DNA of 64,000 bases. It comes from Arthrobacter sp. 260. GTDB lineage: Bacteria > Actinomycetota > Actinomycetes > Actinomycetales > Micrococcaceae. How positions within the stretch are numbered: the stretch's first letter is position 1; every line of letters starts with the position of its first letter. Both the position numbers and the translations under genes were made by a program. Location: the NCBI RefSeq assembly GCF_013116745.1, contig NZ_JABFOE010000016.1:18200-82199 (forward strand), in the 5' to 3' direction. A model generated the notes under the pieces. The model worked only from the letters and a program-made list of their open reading frames with translations. It did not search any database and was not told the origin of the DNA. This document shows positions 56,252 to 64,000 of the stretch, in pieces.

Positions 56252-57326
56252 TTCCAAGGTCCGCCAGCTGGGATGACATCCCGGCGCCGTCCGGGGCGTA
56301 GATCCATGGAATGTTCGGGGTGCGCGAGGACGGCTTGGCCTTCGAACGGCCACCGGCGAGGACCGCCTCACCCATGGTCAGCTGGCGAATCGCCACAGCC
56401 CTCACGTTTTGGGGATACTGCTCGGCGAAATCGGCGTAGATTTCCTCGTCATGCTGGCCGTTGTCGCCGATGAGCAGCCATTTGATGTCCGGGAACTCGG
56501 CGGCGAGGCGCTTGAGGGAGCTGCGCTTGTGCTCAGGGCCGCTACGGAACCAGCGGTCACGCGTGGGTCCCCAGTCGGTCAACAGTTTGGGGCCGGCGGG
56601 GTACAGGTTGCGCGACATGAACCGGGTGAGCGCCGGTGCGACGTTCCACGCCCCGGTGGACAGATACAGCACCGGGGCCCCGGGGGACTCCTGCGTGATC
56701 CGCTCCAGGAGCACAGCCATTCCCGGAGTCGCTGCCCGTGCGTGCTCGTCGAGGACGAAGGTGTTCCACGCGGCGAGGAACGGCCTCGGCAGCGCGGTGA
56801 CCATGACGGTGTCGTCGATGTCGGAGACCACCCCGAAGTCGATACCCGATTCAATGATCCGCACCGGGGATTCGACCAGGATGTCGTCGGCCGACCGCAG
56901 TTTGATGGTGTGCCAACCCGGCGAGAGCTGCACGTCGATCCTCGCGTCGACGATTCCGCCGCGGTCGGCGGTCACCTGATGGCTTTCGCCGTCCACCTCG
57001 ACGGTGACCGACGCGTAGCGAACGGGCGCGCTGGTGAAGTTGCGCCACCCCCGGATACCTTCCTTGATGGTCTTCAGCACCTCACCGCCACGGATCGGCG
57101 CCATCTCCTCGGGGTCAGCAAGGACCACTCGGGCGAGGACCCGGATCCAGGTGCCCGAACCGTAGCCGGTGTACGGGATGATCGTTTGCACGTGTCCGCG
57201 CTTGATGGCAATATTCGTCTGGACTGAGTGCCAGGCGTCGTCTATCCGCATGCCGAGGTGGGTTCGTTCCTCGACGCCGTCGTTATTGTCCGGTGCGGCC
57301 TGGTCTGGTTGGGTGCTCGATGACAT
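56217..57326 (-). CDS. APP1-like phosphatidate phosphatase (DUF2183)
   Basis: 369 residues. HAD-type catalytic motif VVSDIDDTVMVTALPRP near 178, the partner segment LSTGAWNVAP, and the closing LLIGDNGQHDEEIYADF, all of DUF2183. Yeast App1 dephosphorylates phosphatidic acid; the bacterial substrate is assumed to be similar. A beta-rich N-terminal domain precedes it. Convergent and overlapping with FUSC. Confidence 0.9.
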   Translation of the reverse strand: MSSSTQPDQAAPDNNDGVEERTHLGMRIDDAWHSVQTNIAIKRGHVQTIIPYTGYGSGTWIRVLARVVLADPEEMAPIRGGEVLKTIKEGIRGWRNFTSAPVRYASVTVEVDGESHQVTADRGGIVDARIDVQLSPGWHTIKLRSADDILVESPVRIIESGIDFGVVSDIDDTVMVTALPRPFLAAWNTFVLDEHARAATPGMAVLLERITQESPGAPVLYLSTGAWNVAPALTRFMSRNLYPAGPKLLTDWGPTRDRWFRSGPEHKRSSLKRLAAEFPDIKWLLIGDNGQHDEEIYADFAEQYPQNVRAVAIRQLTMGEAVLAGGRSKAKPSSRTPNIPWIYAPDGAGMSSQLADLGIIDHSFQEPAE

Positions 57327-57378
57327 GTCTTTAGTCTTTCACGTCGGGCCGCCGCTGAGGGTTCAGTAGGCTGGGGAC

Positions 57379-58116
57379 ATGATTCAGACGTGGTGGAACC
57401 GGATCCTTGAGGGGTTCGCCCGGGCCGAACCGCCGGAGATCACCGCCCTCGAACTGACCATTATGGTCCTCGCCGCCGCGGCCCTGTCGATCCCCCGGCC
57501 CACCTGGCGTTTCTTCGGCCTGTTCACCACAGTGGTGCACGAGCTCGGCCACGCGTTCGCTGCCCTGATGACGGGCCGCGTCCTCAAGGGCATCACGCTG
57601 AGCATGGACCACGCGGGCACGACGACGATGATCGGCCGCCCCGGATGGCGTGCCGCCTGGTCCGGATTCTGGGGGTACCCCACCCCGGCAGTCCTCGGAG
57701 CAACGCTGACCTGGGCTGGCCTGGGCGGGTGGGGTCCCGCTGCCCTGTCAGTGGGAGCGTTGATCCTGCTCGCAGCACTCCTGTTTATCCGTAACGGCGG
57801 CGGCCTGCTGATCCTGTTGGGTGCGGTGGCCATCTCGGCGGTGCTGGTGCTGGCCCTGCCTGCGGCGTTCACCGGGCATGTGGTGATTGCCCTGGGTCTG
57901 GCACTGATGGTCGGGGCGGTGCGCGATCTGGGCAAAGTGGTCTCGGTGCACCTTCGGCGGCGACGGGAACTGCAGTCCTCCGACGCGTACCTGCTATACC
58001 GCAGCACCGGAGTGCCTTCCCCGGTCTGGTTGCTGCTCTTCGCCGTCGTGATCGCAGGGTCCCTGGCGGGAGCTTGGTTCCCCCTGTCCGATGTGGTGGG
58101 ACAGGCGCTGAGCTAG
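57379..58116 (+). CDS. M50 family membrane metallopeptidase
   Basis: 245 residues. HELGHAF at about 54-60 gives the zinc-binding HExxH of site-2 proteases, inside a hydrophobic protein with about six helices. A second aspartate motif (NPDG type) is not obvious, which is common in the DUF-like M50B group of actinobacteria. Whether it is an active protease, and on what, is not shown by context. Confidence 0.88.
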   Translation: MIQTWWNRILEGFARAEPPEITALELTIMVLAAAALSIPRPTWRFFGLFTTVVHELGHAFAALMTGRVLKGITLSMDHAGTTTMIGRPGWRAAWSGFWGYPTPAVLGATLTWAGLGGWGPAALSVGALILLAALLFIRNGGGLLILLGAVAISAVLVLALPAAFTGHVVIALGLALMVGAVRDLGKVVSVHLRRRRELQSSDAYLLYRSTGVPSPVWLLLFAVVIAGSLAGAWFPLSDVVGQALS

Positions 58117-58231
58117 GATATTCGTGCCCAATGCCGGGCGCAACCGGCCAGCAACGCAATTTTTGCGCTGGATCGGCTGAGGTCGGCGAAAACCGGGCCG
58201 AATGGGGCTAACGTAGGGGTGCCACGCGATC

Positions 58232-59797
58232 GTGGTGATCGACGCGGGGAGCGTCCTTGACAAGCACGGGAGCATCTTGGTGGTACTTCAATGGGCTAGG
58301 TCTATATTCAATGCTTTTCCGCGCGGTTCGCGGCTCCCCGACCCCGCCTGGGCTTTCCGCCACCGGCTGATCATCCTGTTCGCGGTAGTGGCCTCCGCAG
58401 TCATCACAGTCGTATCACTTCTGCTCCACACACCCCTTGGGCTGGCTTTGGCCCAGGGCGCGATCCCCGCACTCGTTGCTCTGGTGGCGTGGAAGGCCCC
58501 GCTGGGGCGACGGCTGAGCGCCTCACTCAGCTCGGCGTCACTCATGCTTTTCGCCTCAATGGCGGTGCAGATCACCGGCATCCTTGAGGCGCACTTCCTT
58601 TTCTTCATCCTGGTACCGGTTGTTGCCCTGTACGAGGATTGGGCGCCTCTCGCGACAGCCTCGTTCATCGTACTCGGAAACTACGCGGTGCTGGGCGTCT
58701 CCTCCCCGACCCGCATCTACAGCCATCAGTCAGCTTTGGAAGACCCGGTGAAGTGGTCGGTGATCCACAGCGTGCTGTTCCTGGCGATGTGCGCGACAAG
58801 CATTGTGCACTGGAGAATCCATGAACGGGCACGCCGGGACGGCACCATGTTGCTGGACCGGCTCGCCAGCCAGGCGCTCCACGACCCGCTCACCGGGCTG
58901 GCCAACCGCACCCTCCTGAATGACCGTCTTTCCCAGGCCCTGATCATGAGTCAGCGCACGGGCATCCCGGTGATGGTGCTCGCCGTCGACATTGACGGCT
59001 TCAAACCGGTCAACGACTCCTACGGCCACGCGGCCGGGGATGCCCTGCTGATCGAGCTCGGACACCGCCTCGAATCGTGCATCAGGGCCGGCGACACCGC
59101 GGCACGTCATGGCGGTGACGAGTTTACTCTGCTGCTGCCCAGCACCGCACCGGAAGAGGCGCCGGCGATGGCCGAGAGGATTCTGGCAGCGGTAGGTTCA
59201 CCGGTATTTCTCCTCGGGGTCGAGCTGCACCTGAGCGTGAGCATCGGCATTGCTGTCAGCTCGCCCGGTCTGTCGGGTGAGCTACTGCTGCAGGAGGCTG
59301 ACCAGGCGATGTACGCCGCCAAACACAATGGCCGCGGCGGCTACATGGTGTTCGACAAGACCCTGGCCACTGGCACGCTGGGTACGCTGGCGGTCCACCC
59401 CGACCAGGCACGGGAGTGGGCGGCCTACACGCAGGACCTCCGCTCGGAGATTGCCGCGGCGAAAGAGTTGGGGCGCATCCCGGAGCAGTCCCGTGGTCCC
59501 GAAACGGTGCGGCGTACCCTTGAATCGATCATTGCGGCAATCGAACTGCTGCCGGAGGGGCAGCAGTCGGCGGGGCTGGCACTGCCCGAACGGAACGCGC
59601 TAGAAGAATTCGTGTTCCATCATGACCTGGTGCAGCACTGGGCCGACACGCTCAGGCTGGACTCGATCATCGAGGCCCAGCGTTCACCCGGAGCAGACCA
59701 GTTCTGGCGCACCCTCCACCAGACCGCCCTGCAGGACACGAACGATCTGGTGGACGACGGCGGCGACACCGTACACGCCGACTCCTCACCTTCCTAG
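58232..59797 (+). CDS. GGDEF domain diguanylate cyclase with membrane sensor
   Basis: 521 residues. Six predicted helices in residues 40-195, then a GGDEF domain (about 205-375): DPLTGLANRTLLNDRL, VDIDGFKPVNDSYGHAAGDALL and the signature HGGDEF at about 291-296. It should make cyclic di-GMP. A C-terminal region of about 140 residues is helical and unassigned. The start at 58232 is GTG and uncertain; later starts such as the GTG near 58280 would keep all domains. Confidence 0.93.
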   Translation: MVIDAGSVLDKHGSILVVLQWARSIFNAFPRGSRLPDPAWAFRHRLIILFAVVASAVITVVSLLLHTPLGLALAQGAIPALVALVAWKAPLGRRLSASLSSASLMLFASMAVQITGILEAHFLFFILVPVVALYEDWAPLATASFIVLGNYAVLGVSSPTRIYSHQSALEDPVKWSVIHSVLFLAMCATSIVHWRIHERARRDGTMLLDRLASQALHDPLTGLANRTLLNDRLSQALIMSQRTGIPVMVLAVDIDGFKPVNDSYGHAAGDALLIELGHRLESCIRAGDTAARHGGDEFTLLLPSTAPEEAPAMAERILAAVGSPVFLLGVELHLSVSIGIAVSSPGLSGELLLQEADQAMYAAKHNGRGGYMVFDKTLATGTLGTLAVHPDQAREWAAYTQDLRSEIAAAKELGRIPEQSRGPETVRRTLESIIAAIELLPEGQQSAGLALPERNALEEFVFHHDLVQHWADTLRLDSIIEAQRSPGADQFWRTLHQTALQDTNDLVDDGGDTVHADSSPS

Positions 59798-59801
59798 CGG
59801 A

Positions 59802-61478
59802 CTATTTTGCCGTCACCGTGACCTTCGGATTGACCGGAGGAGTCGCGGAGTTGACCTGCAGACCGATGGTTGCCGTCTGGCCCTTCCGCAGGCTCGTGGT
59901 CCAGTCCGTCCCGACGCAGGTGACCGACTTCTTCATCACCGAGGTGCACTTCAGGCCCCAGGAGTTGACCACACCTATCACCTGGGGGTCAGTGAAGGTC
60001 ACCGACCACGAACTCACGTCCCTGGTCGCCTTCACAGTGATAGCAGCCACGTAGCCGCCCGCCCAGGAGCTCTGCACCGACCATAGGGCCGACACGGCGG
60101 GTACGCCGGTCGGCGGAACCGGAGTTGGTGACGTCGTGGGCTTCGGCGTCGGTGTTGGTGACGCGGTGGGCGTGGGTGTCGGAGACGGCGTGGGCTTCGG
60201 CGTCGGTGTTGGTGACGCGGTGGGCTTCGGCGTCGGAGACGGCGTTGGCTTGGGTGTCACGACTGGCACTGTCACGGGTCGCAGGATAGGTTGCAGCGCG
60301 GCCAGTTTTGCCGCCTCAGGGGTGCGCCAGTCCGATTTCAGCAGTCCTCCGGTGTCGGAGCTGTTCGGGTTGAAGGACCAGTAGGCAAAGCTTGTACCGT
60401 TGGTGGCCAGGTAGGCGACCAGTTTGCTCATCCACTGCTTGTCCGACGTCGTCACGAGTTTCGAACCGAATTCACCGACAAGCACCGGGGCAATCCCCTG
60501 CTTGGCGATATAACCCCAGTTGGCGTCCCAGATCCCCGGCAGGTTCGCCGGGTAATCCGGAGCGGTGAACCACTTCTGCGGATAGACCGAGGCAGGGTAG
60601 TCGTGAGGTGAATAGACCACCTGGTTGGGCACCGACAGTTTCACCGGTTTCTTGGCGACGTCGGCGAGACCACCACCCCACCACGTCCACGAGTCATTAC
60701 CCTGTGCCTCGACGCCTTCCACGATGATCAACAGCTTTGGGTTGACCGCCAGTACGGCGTTCCCGGCCCGGGTTGCCGCTGCATGCCAGTCGTGTGCGGG
60801 ATTGGAGCCGCCCCACCGTGCCGCACCATGCGGCTCATTGTGCAGGTCAAAGCCGATCACCGTCGGTTCGTTCTTGTACCGGTTGGCCAGCATCTTCCAG
60901 TCAGTTATCCACTTGGCTTCGGAGTACTGGGAGGTGTACCAGAGCTCCGACTGTCCGTCCGAGGAAGGACGGTGACGGTCGAGGATCACGTTGAGCCCCA
61001 GAGCCTTCGATTTGGCAATGAAGAGATCCATCACCTGCTGCGGGCTCTTGTTGGCCAGATCGGGATTGGCATAGAAGTTGGTGTCAGAGCTGACCCTGCC
61101 CGAGGTGATGCACTGGTTGGAGTAGGGCAGGCGGATGGTGTTGAAGCCCATCGACTTGATCTGCCGGAGGCCGTCGTCGAGTTTGATGGTCCACAGGCCG
61201 TGCGGAACGCAGTCGGGAGTTTCCAGGCCAAACCAGTTGGCGGCCCTGATGACATAGGCCCGGTTCGCTGTGTCGCGGATGGTGGCACGATCGGTGTGCA
61301 GCCATCCGGCGCCCGTGAGGGACACGTCCGCGGCGCGGACGGCGCTAATCGCCGTCGGCTGCGCGGCGGGCTGCGCCACACCGCAACCGGCAAGGACAAG
61401 GAGGGCGATGACGGCGGGAATCAGTGCCTTCGTCCACCGGGCACGTGGCCCGGCGTGGGGTCCGGAATGTACAGGCAT
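59802..61478 (-). CDS. Secreted GH5 family cellulase with CBM2
   Basis: 558 residues from ATG 61478. Signal peptide with a lipobox-like LAGC, then a GH5 catalytic domain (about 45-365): acid/base Glu in FDLHNEPHG (about 214) and nucleophile Glu in VLVGEFGS (about 320). A Pro-Thr-Ser linker of about 65 residues with repeated PTPKPT/SPTPTP units leads to a cellulose-binding CBM2 with conserved tryptophans and two cysteines. An endoglucanase or mannanase at the cell surface is likely. Confidence 0.93.
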   Translation of the reverse strand: MPVHSGPHAGPRARWTKALIPAVIALLVLAGCGVAQPAAQPTAISAVRAADVSLTGAGWLHTDRATIRDTANRAYVIRAANWFGLETPDCVPHGLWTIKLDDGLRQIKSMGFNTIRLPYSNQCITSGRVSSDTNFYANPDLANKSPQQVMDLFIAKSKALGLNVILDRHRPSSDGQSELWYTSQYSEAKWITDWKMLANRYKNEPTVIGFDLHNEPHGAARWGGSNPAHDWHAAATRAGNAVLAVNPKLLIIVEGVEAQGNDSWTWWGGGLADVAKKPVKLSVPNQVVYSPHDYPASVYPQKWFTAPDYPANLPGIWDANWGYIAKQGIAPVLVGEFGSKLVTTSDKQWMSKLVAYLATNGTSFAYWSFNPNSSDTGGLLKSDWRTPEAAKLAALQPILRPVTVPVVTPKPTPSPTPKPTASPTPTPKPTPSPTPTPTASPTPTPKPTTSPTPVPPTGVPAVSALWSVQSSWAGGYVAAITVKATRDVSSWSVTFTDPQVIGVVNSWGLKCTSVMKKSVTCVGTDWTTSLRKGQTATIGLQVNSATPPVNPKVTVTAK

Positions 61479-61601
61479 GTGCGGGGGTTCCTTTTCATGT
61501 AAGACCATCTAATCCGGCACCAATTCATGTTGAGAATACTCCAATAGTGCAGGATTTCGTGCGCGGGGTATTCTGGTGGCTGACGAAAGGGGAGCGTACT
61601 G

Positions 61602-61892
61602 ATGGACAAGCAAAAACGTGCGGACTCTCCGACGGTGGACCTTCACCCATGGCCGCTCCCCGTCAGCACCCGAATGCTGAACATTGCCAAGGCAGTGATC
61701 GGTGCGGCAATGGTCCTGATTCTCATCACCCAGATCCTTCCGGCGAACCTCCTGGGTGGGATGATGAACCACTTCTTCACGATTCTCCTGCTGCTGTCCT
61801 GGGCTGGACCCGCGCGGCGCATGATGCGCCGGTACACCTCCGGCGGCCGAAATAACCAGTCGCCTGAGGACCCCAAGACAGAGGATCCCTAA
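61602..61892 (+). CDS. Small membrane protein
   Basis: 96 residues with two close hydrophobic segments (AVIGAAMVLILITQIL, FFTILLLLSWAG) and a basic motif between segment and tail (ARRMMRRY). No family recognised. Its TAA is followed immediately by the GTG start of the exonuclease gene, so the two are probably translated together. AAAGGGGAG precedes the start. Confidence 0.78.
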   Translation: MDKQKRADSPTVDLHPWPLPVSTRMLNIAKAVIGAAMVLILITQILPANLLGGMMNHFFTILLLLSWAGPARRMMRRYTSGGRNNQSPEDPKTEDP

Positions 61893-62831
61893 GTGCCACA
61901 CCGCCTGATGCTCCTTGACACCGCTTCCCTGTACTTCAGAGCTTTTTATGGTGTGCCGGACTCGCTGAAGTCCCCTGATGGAACCCCGGTCAACGCTGTT
62001 CGCGGCCTGCTCGACATGATCGCTCGGCTGGTCTCCGACTACGAGCCCACCCACCTGGTCGCCTGTTGGGATGACGATTGGCGACCGGCCTGGCGGGTGG
62101 ACCTGATTCCCAGTTACAAAGAGCACCGGATGACCAAGGCGGTCAAGGACGGCGTCGACGTCGAAGAGGTGCCCCCAGGCTTGGTGGCACAGATTCCACG
62201 GATCCGCGAGATTCTGGCGGCCTTTGATATCACTGTAATCGGCACGCCCGAGCATGAGGCCGACGACGTCATCGGCTCTCTGGCGGCTCAATCGGATAAC
62301 CCAGTGGACGTGGTCACCGGTGACCGCGACCTGTTCCAGCTCGTCGACGATGCCAGTGATGTCCGCGTGATCTACACCGCCCGCGGAATGAGTCGTCTCG
62401 AGGTCCTGACTGATGCGACGGTAGTCGGCAAGTACAAGGTGCTCCCCGGGCAGTACGCTGATTTTGCCGCCCTCCGCGGGGACACCTCCGACGGGCTGCC
62501 GGGGGTCGCCGGGATCGGCGACAAGACAGCAGCGAGCCTGTTGCAGGAATTTGTCGACCTGGACGGGGTGATTGCCGCCGCCAGTGACCCCGCCTCGACG
62601 ATGTCTGCCTCGATGCGCGCGAAGATTACCGGGGCCGCCGACTACCTGGCCGTCGCGCCAACGGTGGTGAATGTGGTTCGTGACCTGGACCTCGGCGAGT
62701 TCGATGCCGAGATCCGTCCGCTGGGCGCTGAGCAACTCGAACGGATCGAGAAGCTTACCGAGGACTGGAACCTGGGTGGTTCTGCTGCCCGGGCGCTGCA
62801 GGCCCTGGGGAACAGCCCAGCTACCGACTGA
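61893..62831 (+). CDS. 5'-3' exonuclease (FEN/PolA N-terminal type)
   Basis: 312 residues, GTG start directly at the previous stop. It contains the metal-binding acidic cluster and arch of flap endonucleases: LLDTASLYFRAFYGV, VACWDDDWRPAWR, EHEADDVIGSLA, VTGDRDLFQLVDD, and the helix-hairpin-helix GLPGVAGIGDKTAASLLQEF. It equals the 5' nuclease of PolA without a polymerase. A role in Okazaki-fragment or repair flap removal is likely. Confidence 0.95.
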   Translation: MPHRLMLLDTASLYFRAFYGVPDSLKSPDGTPVNAVRGLLDMIARLVSDYEPTHLVACWDDDWRPAWRVDLIPSYKEHRMTKAVKDGVDVEEVPPGLVAQIPRIREILAAFDITVIGTPEHEADDVIGSLAAQSDNPVDVVTGDRDLFQLVDDASDVRVIYTARGMSRLEVLTDATVVGKYKVLPGQYADFAALRGDTSDGLPGVAGIGDKTAASLLQEFVDLDGVIAAASDPASTMSASMRAKITGAADYLAVAPTVVNVVRDLDLGEFDAEIRPLGAEQLERIEKLTEDWNLGGSAARALQALGNSPATD

Positions 62832-62841
62832 TGGGCGCCGG

Positions 62842-63639
62842 CTATGCCGGTGACGCGGTGATGACAACGTTCTTTCCCCAGAGGTCCTCCGTATAACAGC
62901 TGATGATCACCAGTTGATTGGGCACCACGTTCCAGATGTCGCTGTTCTTGAGGGTCTCCTTGTTATAGGTCGCAATGGTGTCCACCACATAGTCGAGCGT
63001 GCCGGTCTGGGTTTCGAGTGTGATGGTGTCCCCCGGTGCCGCGTGGGTGCTCAACCGGTTGAATGGCGCTTCCCTGCCCTCCCAGCTGTGTCCCGCCAGG
63101 TAGGTGGTGTTAGTCGATCCCAGGCCGGGCTTGCCGTAGGAGGATAGCCAGTACCCGTCATCGGTGAGAGGGGGAACGATTGACTGGCTGGCTACCTCGT
63201 CGTCGTTAGGGGTGAGCTCAAGCACTTGAACCGAAAGGTGAGCTGACTCCATCGAGAGTCGGACCGGAGCCGATGCCGCCGGACCTGCTGGCGCACTGAC
63301 CGATGCCGAAGCATGGGTCGGTGGAGCAAGAGCCTCCACCGCGGAGGTGGCGGCAGCGGCTGAGGGCTCGGCGGGTGGAGGCAGCTCGCTGGGCGGGGCA
63401 GGCTCCTCCAGCGGACGCGATGTTCCCTGCCCTGCCAACGCCGGGCCGGCACTCGACGTGGGGGTGGCCCATGAGGCGGACGGCCGTGCGGCTGCCGACG
63501 AATCGATCGCCTGTTTGACCGTCCCGATACCCAAACCGCAGATCAGGGCGAAGAGGATGAGCACCGGAACAGCCCTGCGGGACCACCAGGTTCGCGTAGT
63601 GTCCCGGTGGGCAGGTTCGCCCTTCGTTCCCTCAGTCAC
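62842..63639 (-). CDS. Class F sortase
   Basis: 265 residues from the GTG at 63639, with GAGAGAGGA upstream. One N-terminal helix (VPVLILFALICGLGIG) as anchor, a Pro/Ala/Ser-rich spacer of about 75 residues, and the sortase barrel with catalytic His in YLAGHSWEG and Cys in LVIISCYTED. The position expected for the conserved arginine carries lysine (LWGKNVVI), unless a different arginine serves. It lies 73 bp downstream of a likely substrate gene. Confidence 0.9.
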   Translation of the reverse strand: MTEGTKGEPAHRDTTRTWWSRRAVPVLILFALICGLGIGTVKQAIDSSAAARPSASWATPTSSAGPALAGQGTSRPLEEPAPPSELPPPAEPSAAAATSAVEALAPPTHASASVSAPAGPAASAPVRLSMESAHLSVQVLELTPNDDEVASQSIVPPLTDDGYWLSSYGKPGLGSTNTTYLAGHSWEGREAPFNRLSTHAAPGDTITLETQTGTLDYVVDTIATYNKETLKNSDIWNVVPNQLVIISCYTEDLWGKNVVITASPA

Positions 63640-63712
63640 CGTGTCCTCTCTCTGCCGGTCCAGTGGGTTGCGCCAGCCCCGTCGGGATCGGCGCAACCCT
63701 CATCTGGTGTGA

Positions 63713-64000
63713 CTAGTGCTTCCGCGGTGTGCGGCGGATCATCGATGCGCCCAGTCCAAGCAGCACCAGCATGGTGGTGGCAACGCCAGCAATCACAGCT
63801 GGCCCGGTGTACCCGGAGGACGCGGTGGCGGCTGACTGGATGTTCGCGCCCCGGTTTGTCGCCGCGGCACCGCTTCCAGCGGTACCGGTAGTGGCTCCGC
63901 CCACTCCTGCCCCGGTTCCCGTGCCGGTGCCTGTTCCAGCTCCTACACCGCTACCGGTGGCAGTGGGCGTAGGGGTGGGGGTGGGGGCCTGGGTGGTGGT
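63713..64000 (-). CDS. C-terminal end of a probable sortase-anchored surface protein
   Basis: The frame is open to the right edge; 95 residues are seen. From the N side: a Pro-Thr repeat (QAPTPTPTPTPTATG), a Gly/Thr repeat (GTGTGTGTGAGVGG), the segment NRGANIQSAATASSG, a hydrophobic helix (AVIAGVATTMLVLLGLGASM) and the basic tail RRTPRKH. That is the layout of a cell-wall sorting signal although no LPXTG or LAXTG is present. Adjacent to the sortase gene on the same strand. Confidence 0.75.
   Translation of the reverse strand, partial: TTTQAPTPTPTPTATGSGVGAGTGTGTGTGAGVGGATTGTAGSGAAATNRGANIQSAATASSGYTGPAVIAGVATTMLVLLGLGASMIRRTPRKH

Noticed and set aside
58117..58231. Cyclic di-GMP riboswitch before the GGDEF gene
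   Set aside because: A small hairpin (CGCA-TTTTT-GCG type) exists, but the class I and II cores are absent.

Overview
The window is high-GC DNA from a mycothiol-using actinobacterium, most likely a member of the Micrococcaceae (Arthrobacter and relatives). The evidence is the mycothiol-dependent formaldehyde dehydrogenase, mycoredoxin, the thrS-HIT-pgsA block shared with mycobacteria, class Ib nrdHIEF, class F sortase, and 13E12-type DUF222/HNH genes. I assign no species. I saw no tRNA, rRNA, CRISPR array or prophage.

Layout. 0-4.6 kb: the end of an acetyltransferase gene, then pdxS, pgsA, HIT and thrS, all leftward. 4.7-6.4 kb: VOC protein, mycoredoxin and an NmrA-like reductase. 6.5-12.1 kb is an unstable accessory island: three copies of one small cysteine-rich secreted domain (one with a single in-frame stop between repeats, one decayed), a DUF222/HNH gene split by an IS256-family element with visible inverted repeats and 8-bp target duplication, and a frameshifted lipoprotein. 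12.2-21.9 kb: formaldehyde detoxification pair, PIG-L deacetylase, lipoate ligase-like protein, paired DUF2177 membrane proteins, DUF427, aldo/keto reductase, thioesterase, a short AlkD-like gene and two coupled CNNM/CBS transporters. 22-26.8 kb: an ECF sigma factor coupled to a GAF protein, then a persulfide-responsive unit (CstR-like repressor diverging from rhodanese, TauE and persulfide dioxygenase-rhodanese genes) with three phased operators.

26.9-31.9 kb: a GntR regulator diverges from a MatC-like carrier, a CaiB-type CoA-transferase and a fused carboxyltransferase, which together look like an unusual malonate (or other diacid) pathway. 32-33.4 kb: a universal stress protein and a flavin-binding protein behind a DosR-like box. 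33.4-37.7 kb: a dicarboxylate carrier, LysR regulator and divergent tartrate/D-malate dehydrogenase. 37.7-41.3 kb: a membrane protein, an intact DUF222/HNH gene and a second AlkD-like protein. 41.3-45.5 kb: nrdHIEF with a NrdR-like box.

45.7-50.4 kb: a lipid-modification operon (FAD oxidoreductase, DUF1365, two cyclopropane-synthase-family methyltransferases) with a divergent LysR gene. 51.5-54.8 kb: metE and metF, the latter preceded by a compact three-way-junction RNA candidate. 55.1-64 kb: FUSC transporter, APP1 phosphatase, M50 peptidase, GGDEF protein, secreted GH5-CBM2 cellulase, small membrane protein, 5'-3' exonuclease, class F sortase, and the 3' end of a probable sortase substrate.
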